NCBI RefSeq assembly: GCF_003122215.1 | Contig: NZ_QEYD01000012.1 | Coordinates: 110,632-174,631, forward strand | Direction of reading: 5' to 3' | Length of the DNA: 64,000 bases | DNA from: Pararhodobacter marinus | GTDB taxonomy: Bacteria; Pseudomonadota; Alphaproteobacteria; Rhodobacterales; Rhodobacteraceae | Part shown: one piece after another, positions 17,436 to 26,782 of the stretch | How the letters are laid out: each line of letters opens with the position of its first letter | Position numbering within the stretch: the first letter of the stretch is position 1 | The notes under the pieces: model-generated | The model's database searches: none | What the model was told of the DNA's origin: nothing | Seen by the model: the letters and a program-made list of their open reading frames with translations, nothing else | Made by a program: the position numbers and the translations under genes

Positions 17436-18271
17436 GCAGTTGCGCAGAAAGCTTCAACGGTCTCATCCTGCGTGCGTTGGGACGCGATTTCGGCGACCGG
17501 CTGCTGCCGCGCGGGCTTGAGATCAATTTCTGCGATCAGGTCTTCCTGATCGCCTCGGGCCTGATCTGGAACGTCTATTTCGCCGTGCTCGCCCTGTTCT
17601 TCGGCTTTTTCCTGGCCGTTGCCGTGGCCCTGGGCAAGACCAGCCCCAGCCGCTGGCTGTCGCGCCCGGCCGAAGCCTTCGTCTTCCTTTTCCGGGGCTC
17701 GCCACTGTTCGTGCAGTTCTTCTTCGTCTACGAGGCGCTGGTCCTGCTGCCCCGCGCGGGCATCGAGATCGGGCCGATCACCATGGACACGCAATGGATG
17801 ACCCGCGCCTGGGCGGGCGCGCTGTTCGTGCTGTTTCTCAATACCTCGGCCTATACCGCCGAGATCTTCTTCGGCGCCCTCAAATCCATCCCCAAGGGGG
17901 ATCTCGAGGCCGCCGATGCCTACGGGTTGGCCGGCTGGACCAAGTTCCGCCGCATCACCTTCCCGACCATGCTGCGCCTTGCCTGGCCCAGCTACACCAA
18001 CGAGGCGATCTTCCTGCTGCACGCCACGACCCTGGTGTTCTTCTCGGCCTTCCCGGCCTGGCAGCAGATGGGCGACGCCCTTTACTACGCGAACTATTTC
18101 GCCGCGCAGACCTTCAACCCGTTCATCGCCTATCCGCTGGTGGGGATGTATTTCATCCTGCTGACGCTGGGGGTGATCGGGCTGTTCGGCGTGGTCAATC
18201 GGAGACTGAACCGGCATCTTCCGCGGGCGGCGCGTGCCCGGCTCCGGTTCCGTCCCCAATATATCAGGTGA
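17432..18271 (+). CDS. Polar amino-acid ABC transporter permease (HisM-like)
   Basis: 279 residues. Second membrane subunit; FRGSPLFVQFFFVYEALVL is the usual family 3 permease segment, and the coupling helix is EAADAYGLAGWTKFRRITFP. Like its partner it carries a long N-terminal segment before the first helix. Overlaps the upstream permease by 4 bases and stands 3 bases ahead of the first glutamine-synthetase-like gene, so transport and ligation should be co-expressed. Confidence 0.88.
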   Translation: MSSCAESFNGLILRALGRDFGDRLLPRGLEINFCDQVFLIASGLIWNVYFAVLALFFGFFLAVAVALGKTSPSRWLSRPAEAFVFLFRGSPLFVQFFFVYEALVLLPRAGIEIGPITMDTQWMTRAWAGALFVLFLNTSAYTAEIFFGALKSIPKGDLEAADAYGLAGWTKFRRITFPTMLRLAWPSYTNEAIFLLHATTLVFFSAFPAWQQMGDALYYANYFAAQTFNPFIAYPLVGMYFILLTLGVIGLFGVVNRRLNRHLPRAARARLRFRPQYIR

Positions 18272-18274
18272 TCC

Positions 18275-19609
18275 ATGCGTGATTGGCTCCGCCATCACCC
18301 CGACGTCAAAACCATCCGTATCGCCGCCGTCGACCTTAACGGGCAAGCCCGTGGCAAGCGCGTCCCGTCGCGCTTCGCAGACAAGGTCGTCGACGAGGGT
18401 ACGCGTTTCCCCTACTCGGTGATGAACCTCGACATCTGGGGCGAGGATATCGAAGACAGCCCGCTCGTATTCGATTCGGGCGACGCCGACGGGGTGCTCA
18501 AACCGACCGAGCGCGGCTTCATGCCGATGCCGTGGCTGGAAGCGCCGACCGCGCTGATGCCGCTGTGGATGTTCCACGAAGACGGCACGCCCTTCGACGG
18601 TGACCCCCGTCATGCGCTGGCGCGCGTGGTGGAACGGTTCCATGCCCGGGGCCTGCACCCGGTCTGCGCGACCGAGCTGGAATTCTACCTGATCGACGAT
18701 TCCGGCCGCGAGCTGCGCGTGCCGCCCTCGCCCCGTTCGGGCAAGCGGCGTCCCGGCGCCGACACGCTGGCGCTGCGCGCGCTCGATGCCTTCGACCGGT
18801 TCTTCACCGATCTCTATGACGCCTGCGAAGTGATGGATATCGACGCCGACACGGCGATCTCGGAAGCGGGCCTGGGGCAGTTCGAGGTGAACCTGCTGCA
18901 TTCCGACAACGTGATGAAGATCGCCGACGACACATGGCTCTTCAAGCAACTGGTGCGGGGCCTTGCCCGCAAGCACGGTTTTGCCGCCAGTTTCATGGCC
19001 AAACCCTACGAGGACTGGCCCGGCAATGGCATGCACATGCATTTCTCGGTCACCGACGAGGACGGCACGAACCTGTTCGACGACGGCACGCGCAGCGGGT
19101 CCGACCTGCTGAAACACGCGGTCGCGGGCTGCCTGAAGGCGATGCCGGGGACCACGCTGCTGCTTGCGCCGCACTGGAACAGCTACGACCGGTTCGCGCC
19201 CGGCAGCCACGCGCCCACCGGCATCGCCTGGGCCTATGAGAACCGCACGGCCGCCGTGCGCATCCCCTCGGGCAGCTTCAAGGCGCGGCGCATCGAGCAT
19301 CGCGTGGCCGGGGGCGACATCAACCCCTACCTGATGATGGCCGGGGTTCTGGGCGCGGCGCTTCTGGGGATCGAGGACGGGCTGACCCCGCCCGCGCCGA
19401 TCACCGGCAATGCCTATGACCTCGACCTTCCGCAGATGCCGACAAAGTGGCAAGATGCGATCGACGCGTTCGAAAGCAGCCCTGAAATGGCCCGCATCTT
19501 TGCCCCGCAGCTGATCGAGAACCTGGTGCGCACCAAGCGCCAGGAGCTGCGCTACATGGCCGAGATGTCGCCGCAGGAAATGCTCGAACTCTATCTCGAC
19601 ACGGTCTGA
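18275..19609 (+). CDS. Glutamine synthetase family ligase (PuuA/GlnT-like), copy 1
   Basis: 444 residues. ATP-dependent gamma-glutamyl ligase fold. Metal and substrate residues are in place: CATELEFYLID, GLGQFEVNLLHS, NGMHMHFSV, ENRTAAVRIPSG and EHRVAGGDINPYL. It lacks the adenylylation-site context of the main nitrogen-assimilating enzyme (GSI-beta), and belongs to the shorter group that contains gamma-glutamylpolyamine and gamma-glutamylmethylamide-type synthetases. Likely glutamylates the imported amine or amino acid. Followed after 7 bases by the amidotransferase. Confidence 0.85.
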   Translation: MRDWLRHHPDVKTIRIAAVDLNGQARGKRVPSRFADKVVDEGTRFPYSVMNLDIWGEDIEDSPLVFDSGDADGVLKPTERGFMPMPWLEAPTALMPLWMFHEDGTPFDGDPRHALARVVERFHARGLHPVCATELEFYLIDDSGRELRVPPSPRSGKRRPGADTLALRALDAFDRFFTDLYDACEVMDIDADTAISEAGLGQFEVNLLHSDNVMKIADDTWLFKQLVRGLARKHGFAASFMAKPYEDWPGNGMHMHFSVTDEDGTNLFDDGTRSGSDLLKHAVAGCLKAMPGTTLLLAPHWNSYDRFAPGSHAPTGIAWAYENRTAAVRIPSGSFKARRIEHRVAGGDINPYLMMAGVLGAALLGIEDGLTPPAPITGNAYDLDLPQMPTKWQDAIDAFESSPEMARIFAPQLIENLVRTKRQELRYMAEMSPQEMLELYLDTV

Positions 19610-19616
19610 GGCAGAC

Positions 19617-20315
19617 ATGAAAATCGGCATTCTTCAAACGGGCGACGCGCCCGCCGAACTGACGGAATTCGGGACCTATCCCGACATGTTCGAGCAATTG
19701 CTCGCCGGGCGCGGATTCACCTTCGCGCGCTGGCGGGTGAACGGGATGGAGTTTCCCGACGCGGTCACCGATTGCGACGGATGGCTCATCACCGGATCGC
19801 GTCACGGGGTCTACGAAGATTACCCCTTCATCGCGCCGCTGGAGCAGTTCATCCGCGACGCCTTTGCCGCGAAGATACCCGTCGCGGGGATCTGTTTCGG
19901 CCACCAGATCATGGCGCAGGCGCTGGGCGGCAAGGTCGAGAAATTCGCGGGCGGCTGGTCGGTGGGCCAGACCGAGTACGATTTCGGCGGCGAGACACTG
20001 CGCCTGAATGCCTGGCATCAGGATCAGGTCGTCGAAAAGCCCGACACCGCGACGGTCATCGCCTCGTCGCCCTTCTGCCGCTATGCCGCGCTTGCCTATG
20101 GCGACCTGGGCTATTCGGTGCAGGCCCATCCCGAATATGGCGACGGCTTCATCGAAGGGCTGATCGACACGCGCGGCAAGGGCGTGGTACCCGATGACCT
20201 GATGACCCGAGCGCGCGCGAAATTCGGCGGCAAGACCGACAGCGACCGCATTGCCGACCAGCTTGCCCGCTTTTTCACCGCGGCGCATGATGCACGGGCG
20301 CGGGCGGCCTCGTGA
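19617..20315 (+). CDS. Class I glutamine amidotransferase family hydrolase
   Basis: 232 residues, the GATase1 (GMP-synthase amidotransferase-like) fold as a stand-alone protein. Nucleophile elbow GICFGHQIMAQALGG carries the active Cys, and QAHPEYG supplies His and Glu. It sits between two gamma-glutamyl ligases, where PuuD plays the comparable role of removing the gamma-glutamyl group in the E. coli putrescine pathway, so a gamma-glutamyl hydrolase is the natural reading. It is not the PuuD (peptidase C26) sequence type, so the parallel is by analogy. Confidence 0.82.
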   Translation: MKIGILQTGDAPAELTEFGTYPDMFEQLLAGRGFTFARWRVNGMEFPDAVTDCDGWLITGSRHGVYEDYPFIAPLEQFIRDAFAAKIPVAGICFGHQIMAQALGGKVEKFAGGWSVGQTEYDFGGETLRLNAWHQDQVVEKPDTATVIASSPFCRYAALAYGDLGYSVQAHPEYGDGFIEGLIDTRGKGVVPDDLMTRARAKFGGKTDSDRIADQLARFFTAAHDARARAAS

Positions 20316-20349
20316 TCCGCAGCGCCCGGATGTTTCCAAGGATATTTCC

Positions 20350-21711
20350 ATGAACGACTGGACCACCAAGATCCCCGACGCGGCCCGCGAATATCTCGCC
20401 GGGCGGCGGTTGGACGAGATCGAATGCATCCTGCCCGATATCGCCGGGGTCGCACGCGGCAAGGCGATGCCGGCCTTCAAGTTCGACAAGCAGACGCATT
20501 TCTACCTGCCGACCTCGATCTTCCTGCAGACGATCACCGGCGAATGGGCGAATGCGCCGGGCGGCGAGGACGAGTACAAGGAACCGGACATGACGCTGGT
20601 GCCGGATTTCTCGACCGCCACCGCCGCGCCCTGGACCGCCGACATCACGCTGCAGATCATCCACGACGCGATGACTCAGGGCGGCAAACCCGTCCCGACC
20701 GCGCCACGCAACGTGCTGAAGCGCGTGCTGGATCTTTACGCCGCCGAAGGCTGGAAACCCGTCGTGGCGCCCGAGATGGAATTCTATTTCGTCGCCCGCA
20801 ACATCGATCCCAACATGCCGATCGTCCCCCCGATGGGGCGCTCGGGACGCAAGGCGGCGGCGAAACAGGCCTATTCGATGTCGGCCGTGGACGAATACGG
20901 CAAGGTGATCGACGACGTCTACGACTTCGCCGAGGCGATGGGGCTGGAAATCGACGGCATCCTGCAGGAAGGCGGCGCGGGTCAGGTCGAGATCAACCTG
21001 GCCCATGGCAACCCGGTCGATCTGGCCGATCACATCTTCTATTTCAAGCGCATGATCCGGGAGGCCGCGCTGCGCCACGATTGCTTCGCCACCTTCATGG
21101 CGAAGCCGATCGAGGGCGAGCCCGGCTCGGCCATGCATATCCATCACTCGGTGGTGGACCTGAAAACCGGCAAGAACATCTTCTCGGATGCGGAGGGGCG
21201 CGAAACGCCCGCCTTCCTGCATTTCATCGCGGGCATGCAGAACCACCTGCCCGCCGCCGTGGCGCTGCTCGCGCCCTATGTGAACAGCTATCGCCGCTAC
21301 GTCCCCGACTTCGCCGCGCCGATCAACCTGGAATGGGGCCGCGACAACCGCACCACCGGCATCCGCGTGCCGATTTCGGGCCCCGAGGCGCGGCGGGTCG
21401 AGAACCGGCTGGCGGGGATGGATTGCAACCCCTATCTGGGCATCGCCGCGTCGCTGGCCTGCGGGTATCTGGGACTGAAGGAAAAACGCGATCCGCGCCC
21501 GGAATGCCGCATCAACGCCTATATGGGCGAGGACGAATTGCCGCTGACGCTGAACGCCGCGATCGACCTTCTGGTCGCCGACGAGGCGATGGTCGAGGTG
21601 CTGGGTCCCGATTTCGTCCATCTCTACGAGGCGGTGAAACGCGACGAGTACAACGAGTTCCAGCAGGTGATTTCGCCCTGGGAACGCGAGCATCTGTTGC
21701 TGAACGTGTGA
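20350..21711 (+). CDS. Glutamine synthetase family ligase (PuuA-like), copy 2
   Basis: 453 residues from the ATG at 20350 (the open frame runs further upstream, inside the amidotransferase gene). Active-site landmarks: APEMEFYFVARN, GGAGQVEINLAHG, SAMHIHHSV, WGRDNRTTGIRVP and VENRLAGMDCNPYLG. Nearer to the PuuA type than copy 1. The two copies differ widely along their length, so they are old paralogues, not a recent duplication, and may handle different amines or successive steps. A GC hairpin and a dispersed element follow the stop. Confidence 0.87.
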   Translation: MNDWTTKIPDAAREYLAGRRLDEIECILPDIAGVARGKAMPAFKFDKQTHFYLPTSIFLQTITGEWANAPGGEDEYKEPDMTLVPDFSTATAAPWTADITLQIIHDAMTQGGKPVPTAPRNVLKRVLDLYAAEGWKPVVAPEMEFYFVARNIDPNMPIVPPMGRSGRKAAAKQAYSMSAVDEYGKVIDDVYDFAEAMGLEIDGILQEGGAGQVEINLAHGNPVDLADHIFYFKRMIREAALRHDCFATFMAKPIEGEPGSAMHIHHSVVDLKTGKNIFSDAEGRETPAFLHFIAGMQNHLPAAVALLAPYVNSYRRYVPDFAAPINLEWGRDNRTTGIRVPISGPEARRVENRLAGMDCNPYLGIAASLACGYLGLKEKRDPRPECRINAYMGEDELPLTLNAAIDLLVADEAMVEVLGPDFVHLYEAVKRDEYNEFQQVISPWEREHLLLNV

Positions 21712-21715
21712 ATGT

Positions 21716-21732
21716 GGGGGCTTCGCGCCCCC
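21716..21732 (+). terminator. Hairpin after the glutamine-synthetase-like operon
   Basis: GGGGGC and GCCCCC (21716-21721 with 21727-21732) around TTCGC, 5 bases after the stop. A second small palindrome GCGGAA-TAT-TTCCGC lies at 21743-21757. No T run. Confidence 0.55.
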
Positions 21733-21734
21733 CT

Positions 21735-21874
21735 TGCCCCCAGCGGAATATTTCCGCCAAGGAAAGCGGAAACGGGCGGGCGCCGTTGCCGGTTTGACGT
21801 CGCCTGCTGGCGTTGACTGTCTACCTTCGCCCGGCTGCGGAATGAGTATTTGGGGCAGAATGAAGCAGGGGCGC
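21735..21874 (+). repeat. Dispersed intergenic element, copies B1 and B2
   Basis: B1, at about 21736-21766, reads a C run, GCGGAATATTTCCGCC and AAGGAAAG. B2, at about 21838-21869, reads CGGAATGAGTATTTGG and GGCAGAATGAAG. Both match the core found at five other gene ends here. They occupy most of the 207-base gap between the ligase operon and ccmA. Confidence 0.65.
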
Positions 21875-21918
21875 GGTTTTGCTTGGCAGCGGGGCGCGGG
21901 ATTGGATAAGCCCGTCGC

Positions 21919-22557
21919 ATGGAATTGCGTGTCACCGATCTGACCTGCGCCCGAGGGGGATTGCCCCTGATCGAAGGGCTGAGCTTTGCCCTGGGACGCG
22001 GCGAGGCGCTGGTGCTGCGCGGGCCGAACGGTTCGGGCAAGACCACGCTGTTGCGCACGCTGGCGGGTTTGCAGCCCGCGCTGGCGGGCGAGATTTCCTG
22101 CCCGCCCGAGCAGATGGCCTATGCCGCCCATGCCGACGGGCTGAAATCGACGCTGACGGTGCGCGAGAACCTGGCGTTCTGGGCCGCGATCCACGGCCTT
22201 CGCGAGGTGGGGCCGGCGCTGGAGGCGATGAACCTGCAGGATCTGGCGGACAGGCAGGCGCAGCATCTTTCGGCCGGGCAGAAACGGCGGCTGGGGCTGG
22301 CGCGGCTGATGGTGACGGGGCGCTGGCTTTGGGTGCTGGACGAGCCGACCGTGTCGCTGGACGCGGCCTCGGTCGCGCTGTTTGCTGGCGTCGTGCGCGC
22401 GCATCTGGCCACGGGCGGCGCTGCGCTTCTGGCCACGCATATCGACCTGGGCCTGCCCGAGGCGCGGCTGCTGGACCTGTCCCCCTACAAGGCCGCGATC
22501 CCCGCCGATCTGGGTTTCGGCGGCTTCGACGGGGACAACGGGGGCGCCTTCCTGTGA
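21919..22557 (+). CDS. ccmA: Heme exporter ATP-binding protein CcmA
   Basis: 212 residues. ABC ATPase of system I cytochrome c maturation; with CcmB it drives release of holo-CcmE from CcmC. Walker [18 protein letters not shown], signature [14 protein letters not shown] (family-typical SAGQ form) and Walker [12 protein letters not shown] are present. The stop overlaps the GTG start of ccmB. Confidence 0.94.
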   Translation: MELRVTDLTCARGGLPLIEGLSFALGRGEALVLRGPNGSGKTTLLRTLAGLQPALAGEISCPPEQMAYAAHADGLKSTLTVRENLAFWAAIHGLREVGPALEAMNLQDLADRQAQHLSAGQKRRLGLARLMVTGRWLWVLDEPTVSLDAASVALFAGVVRAHLATGGAALLATHIDLGLPEARLLDLSPYKAAIPADLGFGGFDGDNGGAFL

Positions 22558-23210
22558 TCGCGCTTCTGATCCGCGACCTGCGGCTGGCCTTTCGCGCGGG
22601 CGGCGGCTTCGGGCTGGGGCTGGGGTTTTTCCTGATCCTCGCCGTGCTGGTGCCGCTGGGCGTGGGGCCCGATCCGGCAACGCTGGGCCTGATCGCGCCC
22701 GGCATCCTGTGGGTGGGCGCGCTGCTGGCCTGCCTCTTGTCGCTCGACCGGATCTTTGCGCTGGATCACGAGGATGGCTCGCTCGACCTGCTGGCGACCT
22801 CGCCCATCCCGCTGGAGGGCGTGGTGGCGATCAAGGCGCTGGCGCACTGGATCACCACGGGCCTGCCCCTGGCGCTGGCCGCCCCGGTGCTGGCGATCCT
22901 GCTGAACCTTGCCACACCGGGTTTCGGGGTGCTGATCGTCTCGCTTGTCCTTGGCACGCCCGCGCTCAGCATGATCGGCGCCTTCGGCGCGGCGCTGACC
23001 GTGGGGCTGAAGCGCGGCGGGTTGCTGATGTCGCTTCTGGTGCTGCCGCTCTACATGCCGACGCTGGTTTTCGGCGCGCAGGCGGTGACGCGGGCGGCGC
23101 AGGGGCTGGATGCCGTGACCCCGCTGCTGCTGCTTGCGGGCATCACCGCCGGATCGGTGGCGCTGTTGCCCTTTGCGGCGGCCTTCGCGCTCAGGATCAA
23201 CCTGCGTTAA
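22554..23210 (+). CDS. ccmB: Heme exporter protein CcmB
   Basis: 218 residues, GTG start overlapping the ccmA stop (GTGA). Six transmembrane helices; family landmarks [17 protein letters not shown] near residue 65 and [23 protein letters not shown] near 140. Integral membrane partner of CcmA in the inner membrane. Confidence 0.93.
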   Translation: MIALLIRDLRLAFRAGGGFGLGLGFFLILAVLVPLGVGPDPATLGLIAPGILWVGALLACLLSLDRIFALDHEDGSLDLLATSPIPLEGVVAIKALAHWITTGLPLALAAPVLAILLNLATPGFGVLIVSLVLGTPALSMIGAFGAALTVGLKRGGLLMSLLVLPLYMPTLVFGAQAVTRAAQGLDAVTPLLLLAGITAGSVALLPFAAAFALRINLR

Positions 23211-23275
23211 CCTGCCTCAGGCATATCACGCGGGCGTGGGTTGAGGCCCGCCCCGGCTCACATTAGGACAACCGC

Positions 23276-24010
23276 ATGGCATCGCTCTGGGAATACGCGA
23301 ATCCGGTCAAGTTCATGCGGCTCTCGGGCTGGCTGATGCCGCTGAGCGCCGTGCTGGCGGCCGCGCTGATCGGGGCCGGGCTGATCTGGGGGCTGTTCTT
23401 TACCGCCGAGGATTACCGCATGGGCGCCTCGGTCAAGATCATCTTCCTGCATGTCCCCTCGGCGCTGATGGCGATCAATGCCTGGGCGATGATGCTGATC
23501 GCCTCGCTCATCTGGCTGATCCGGCGCCACCATGTCAGCGCGCTGGCCGCCAAGGCCGCCGCGCCTGTCGGTGCGGCGATGACGCTGATCGCGCTTCTGA
23601 CCGGCGCGATCTGGGGCCAGCCGATGTGGGGGACCTGGTGGGCCTGGGATCCGCGCCTGACCTCGTTCCTGATCCTGTTCCTGTTCTATCTGGGCTATAT
23701 CGCGCTGTGGTCGGCCATCGACGATCCGGACACCGCCGCCGACCTGACCTCGGTGCTGTGCCTCGTGGGGTCGGTCTTTGCCGTCCTGTCGCGCTATGCG
23801 GCGATTTTCTGGAACCAGGGTCTGCACCAGGGCGCGTCGCTGTCGGTCGCGCCGGGCGAGCGGATGGATCTGAGCTATCGGATGCCGCTATACCTGTGCA
23901 TGATCGGCTTCGGGCTGTTGTTCCTTGCGCTGGTGCTGGCCGGCACCCGGACCGAGATCCGCGCCCGCCGCGCCCGTGCCCTGCTGACCCGTGAGAGAGC
24001 CCGCGCCTGA
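23276..24010 (+). CDS. ccmC: Heme exporter / heme-handling protein CcmC
   Basis: 244 residues, ATG at 23276 behind AGGACAACC. Six membrane helices and the tryptophan-rich WWD motif WGTWWAWDPRLTSF (about residues 118-131), which with the flanking His residues presents heme to CcmE. CcmE is not in this window. The stop shares a base with the ccmD start (TGATG). Confidence 0.95.
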   Translation: MASLWEYANPVKFMRLSGWLMPLSAVLAAALIGAGLIWGLFFTAEDYRMGASVKIIFLHVPSALMAINAWAMMLIASLIWLIRRHHVSALAAKAAAPVGAAMTLIALLTGAIWGQPMWGTWWAWDPRLTSFLILFLFYLGYIALWSAIDDPDTAADLTSVLCLVGSVFAVLSRYAAIFWNQGLHQGASLSVAPGERMDLSYRMPLYLCMIGFGLLFLALVLAGTRTEIRARRARALLTRERARA

Positions 24011-24162
24011 TGCCCGATCTTGGAAACTACGCCACCGAAATCCTGCTTGCCTATGCCCTGTCGCTGGGCGTCCTGGCCCTGCTTATTCTCGGCACCTGGA
24101 TCCGCTCGAAGCGCGTCAAGCGCGCGCTGGCCGATCTGGAGGCCCGCCACATCCGAGGCTGA
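24010..24162 (+). CDS. ccmD: Heme exporter protein CcmD
   Basis: A 50-residue protein, MPDLGNYATEILLAYALSLG and onward, with one membrane helix then a basic and charged tail (WIRSKRVKRALADLEAR), the CcmD pattern. CcmD joins CcmC and CcmE and aids holo-CcmE release. Its position between ccmC and ccmG, with overlapping or near-touching codons, supports the call. Confidence 0.93.
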   Translation: MPDLGNYATEILLAYALSLGVLALLILGTWIRSKRVKRALADLEARHIRG

Positions 24163-24164
24163 CC

Positions 24165-24707
24165 ATGAAGATCAACCCGCTCCTTGTCCTGCCCCCGCTG
24201 CTGCTGGCCGGTTTCGTGGCCTTCGTCGCGGTCGGCAATTTCCGCGAAGACCGCGATGACCTGCCCTCGGCCCGGGCCGGCCATCCCGCGCCCACGGTCG
24301 AGTTGGCGCAGCTCGAAGACCTGCCGCTTTTCACCGACGACATGCTGCGCTCGGGCGAGGTGACACTGGTGAATTTCTGGGCTTCGTGGTGCCCGCCCTG
24401 CCGCGCCGAGGCCCCGGTGGTCGAGGCGCTGGCAGAAGAGGGGATCACCGTGCTGGGCGTCAATTACCGCGACGAACCCGACCGGGCGATGGATTTCCTT
24501 GACGAGCTGGGCAACCCCTTCACCGCCATCGGCGCCGATCCGCGCGCGCGGACGGGGCTGGACTGGGGCGTGGTCGGGCTGCCCGAAACCTTCGTGATCG
24601 ACGGCGAGGGCAATATCCTGATGCGCCATGCCGGCCCGATCACCGACGAGATCGTTGAGGAGCGCCTGCGTCCGGTGATCGAACGCGCGCAGGGCGGCGC
24701 AAGCTGA
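24165..24707 (+). CDS. ccmG: Thiol:disulfide interchange protein CcmG (DsbE)
   Basis: 180 residues. N-terminal membrane anchor (INPLLVLPPLLLAGFVAFVAV), periplasmic thioredoxin domain with NFWASWCPPCRAEAP and cis-Pro region GLPETFVIDGEG, plus the family GVNYRDEPDRAMDFL insert. It keeps apocytochrome c heme-site Cys pairs reduced. Last ccm gene of the cluster; ccmE, ccmF and ccmH must be elsewhere. Confidence 0.94.
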   Translation: MKINPLLVLPPLLLAGFVAFVAVGNFREDRDDLPSARAGHPAPTVELAQLEDLPLFTDDMLRSGEVTLVNFWASWCPPCRAEAPVVEALAEEGITVLGVNYRDEPDRAMDFLDELGNPFTAIGADPRARTGLDWGVVGLPETFVIDGEGNILMRHAGPITDEIVEERLRPVIERAQGGAS

Positions 24708-24708
24708 G

Positions 24709-25419
24709 ATGCCCGCCCGGCCTGCCCCCCCGACCGAGGGCGCGACCGACGCTGCGACGGAGGCCCCGACCGACGCGCAACTGACGGCGCAGGGGCTTCG
24801 CCCCGAGGGTGAGGCGGGGGGAGAGGGGCGCGTGCTGGCCCTCGCTTGCGGTGCGCTGGCGCATGAGATCCTCGCCATCAAGGCGGCGAATGGCTGGACC
24901 CATCTGGACCTGCATTGCCTGCCCGCCAACCTGCATCTGTGGCCCGACCGGATTCCCGACGCGGTCGAGGCGGCGGTGGGGAAATACCGCGCGCGCTATG
25001 ACGAGATCTTTGTGGTGTATGCCGATTGCGGCACCGGGGGGCTGTTGCAGGCCCGGTGCGAAGCGCTCGGCGTCGAGATGGTCGAGGGCCCGCATTGCTA
25101 CGCGTTCTTCTCGGGCAACGCCGATTTCGCCGCGCGGGCAGAGGACGAGATCACCGCGTTTTACCTGACCGATTTTCTGGTCCGGCAATTCGACGCCTTC
25201 GTCTGGCGGCCCATGGGGTTTGACCGCCACCCCGAACTGATCGGGATGATGTTCGGCAATTACGAACGGCTGATCTACCTGGCCCAGATCGACGATCCCG
25301 CGCTGGACGCGATGGCGCGCGATTGTGCAGAGCGGCTGGGACTTGCCTATGAACGCCGCGTGACGGGCTATGGCGACCTCGTTCCCGCGCTTGAGGCCGC
25401 GGCCGCGCGGCGCGGATAA
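24709..25419 (+). CDS. DUF1638 domain protein
   Basis: 236 residues if read from 24709, but the first 40 are low-complexity Pro/Ala/Glu-rich and outside the family. An in-frame GTG at 24832 lies directly behind GGGGGAGAGG and starts VLALACGALA, where the conserved domain begins, so it is a strong alternative start (195 residues). Family landmarks: LDLHCLPANLHLWPDRI, YADCGTGG, EGPHCYAFFSGN and AFYLTDFLVRQFD. The conserved Cys and His residues suggest metal or corrinoid-linked chemistry; relatives often neighbour methylamine or glycine-betaine methyltransferase genes, none of which is here. Function unknown. Confidence 0.82.
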   Translation: MPARPAPPTEGATDAATEAPTDAQLTAQGLRPEGEAGGEGRVLALACGALAHEILAIKAANGWTHLDLHCLPANLHLWPDRIPDAVEAAVGKYRARYDEIFVVYADCGTGGLLQARCEALGVEMVEGPHCYAFFSGNADFAARAEDEITAFYLTDFLVRQFDAFVWRPMGFDRHPELIGMMFGNYERLIYLAQIDDPALDAMARDCAERLGLAYERRVTGYGDLVPALEAAAARRG

Positions 25420-25495
25420 GCGCGCGCTCGGTTCGGCAGTTGTGTCGGACCGCCCCGCACCCTAGTCTTATGAAAACCCTGCGAACCAGGCACCG

Positions 25496-26656
25496 ATGAC
25501 CCCGCACGAGATTGACCCCGCCCATACGGACACCGACAGCGCGCATCGGCTTTCGCTGGTGGACCGTAACCGGCTGCAGACCTGGTTCCTGGGAATCCTG
25601 GCCTTTTCGATGATCCTGTTCCTGCTGGTGCAGGCGCGGTTCATCCTGATCTCGCTGGTGATCGCGATCATCCTGTTCTCGCTCACCGCCGACGCGATCA
25701 ACGCTTTCTCGAAGCTGCGCATCGGCTCGTGGAAGATCACGAACTGGCTGGCCTCGATGGGCGCCTTCACGATGATCGCGGTGCTGCTGCTCACCCTGTC
25801 GGGGATCATCATTAGCCAGGTCAACGCGGTGGTCACGACGACCGTGGGCTATACCGACCAGGCGATCACCGCCATTTCGCGCCTGGCCGCGTGGATTTCG
25901 CCCGAGGCCGAGCAGATGGTCGAAACCTCGATCCGCTCGATCGAGGTATCGGGCTATCTGTCGACGCTGGCCGGACAGGCCTCGAACCTGCTGTCGGCGA
26001 CGACGCTGGTGATCCTGTTCGTGGGCTTCATGTTCGCCGAACGGCTGTGGTTCAACACCAAGCTGGAAAACCTTCTGCACGACAAGGCCAAGGCGCGGCG
26101 GGTGGGACGCATCATCCATTCCATCGTCCGGCGGGTGAACCATTACCTGCTGGTCAAGACCGCCGTCTCGGTCGCCACCGCGATCGCCGTCTACGCGCTG
26201 ATGGAAGGATTCGGGCTGGATTTCGCGGGCCCGATGGCGATCCTGACCTTCGTGCTGAACTACATCCCCTCGGTCGGCTCGATCATCGCGACGATCCTTC
26301 TGGGCCTCGTGGCGCTGATCCAGGTCCCCGAACCCGCGACCGCGCTTCTGGTCTTCGTGATCGCGGGCATGGTGCAGTTCGTGCTGGGCTCGGTCATCGA
26401 CCCGATGCTGATGGGCCGCGCACTCAGGGTGTCGTCCTTCGGGATCATCATCTCGCTTGCCTTCTGGGGGGCGCTGTGGGGGATCCCGGGGATGTTCCTT
26501 GCCGTGCCGATCATGGTCGCGGCGATGATCGTGTGCTCGCATATCCCCTCGGCCCGCCCGGTCGCGGTGCTGCTCTCGCGCGAAGGGCTGCCGGAAATCG
26601 AAGAGGCCGGGACCCTGCCCGAGGAAGACACCCGCGTGCGGCAGGCGGCGGAATAA
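25496..26656 (+). CDS. AI-2E family transporter (PerM/TqsA-like)
   Basis: 386 residues, about eight membrane helices in the usual 3 + 1 + 4 layout. An amphipathic cytoplasmic stretch (KLENLLHDKAKARRVGRIIH) and LNYIPSVGSIIATILL near residue 260 are family landmarks, followed by GSVIDPMLMGRALRVS. The family includes the E. coli autoinducer-2 exporter TqsA and sodium/proton antiporters, so the substrate cannot be told. Single gene with its own upstream space. Confidence 0.9.
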   Translation: MTPHEIDPAHTDTDSAHRLSLVDRNRLQTWFLGILAFSMILFLLVQARFILISLVIAIILFSLTADAINAFSKLRIGSWKITNWLASMGAFTMIAVLLLTLSGIIISQVNAVVTTTVGYTDQAITAISRLAAWISPEAEQMVETSIRSIEVSGYLSTLAGQASNLLSATTLVILFVGFMFAERLWFNTKLENLLHDKAKARRVGRIIHSIVRRVNHYLLVKTAVSVATAIAVYALMEGFGLDFAGPMAILTFVLNYIPSVGSIIATILLGLVALIQVPEPATALLVFVIAGMVQFVLGSVIDPMLMGRALRVSSFGIIISLAFWGALWGIPGMFLAVPIMVAAMIVCSHIPSARPVAVLLSREGLPEIEEAGTLPEEDTRVRQAAE

Positions 26657-26782
26657 GGGTCGTCGCGGCGCCGGTCCGCAAGGGCCGGATCTGGCCGGGG
26701 TGCGGCGAGGGCTGAGAACGGGGCTCACGGGAGTCCAGGCAGGTTAACCCTTTTTTCAAACCTTCGGTGCCCAGATGGGGCC

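Noticed and set aside
21712..21918. A riboswitch or small RNA between the ligase operon and ccmA
   Set aside because: The structure is fully explained by a GC hairpin, a 15-base palindrome and two copies of the dispersed element; no known riboswitch core was recognised.
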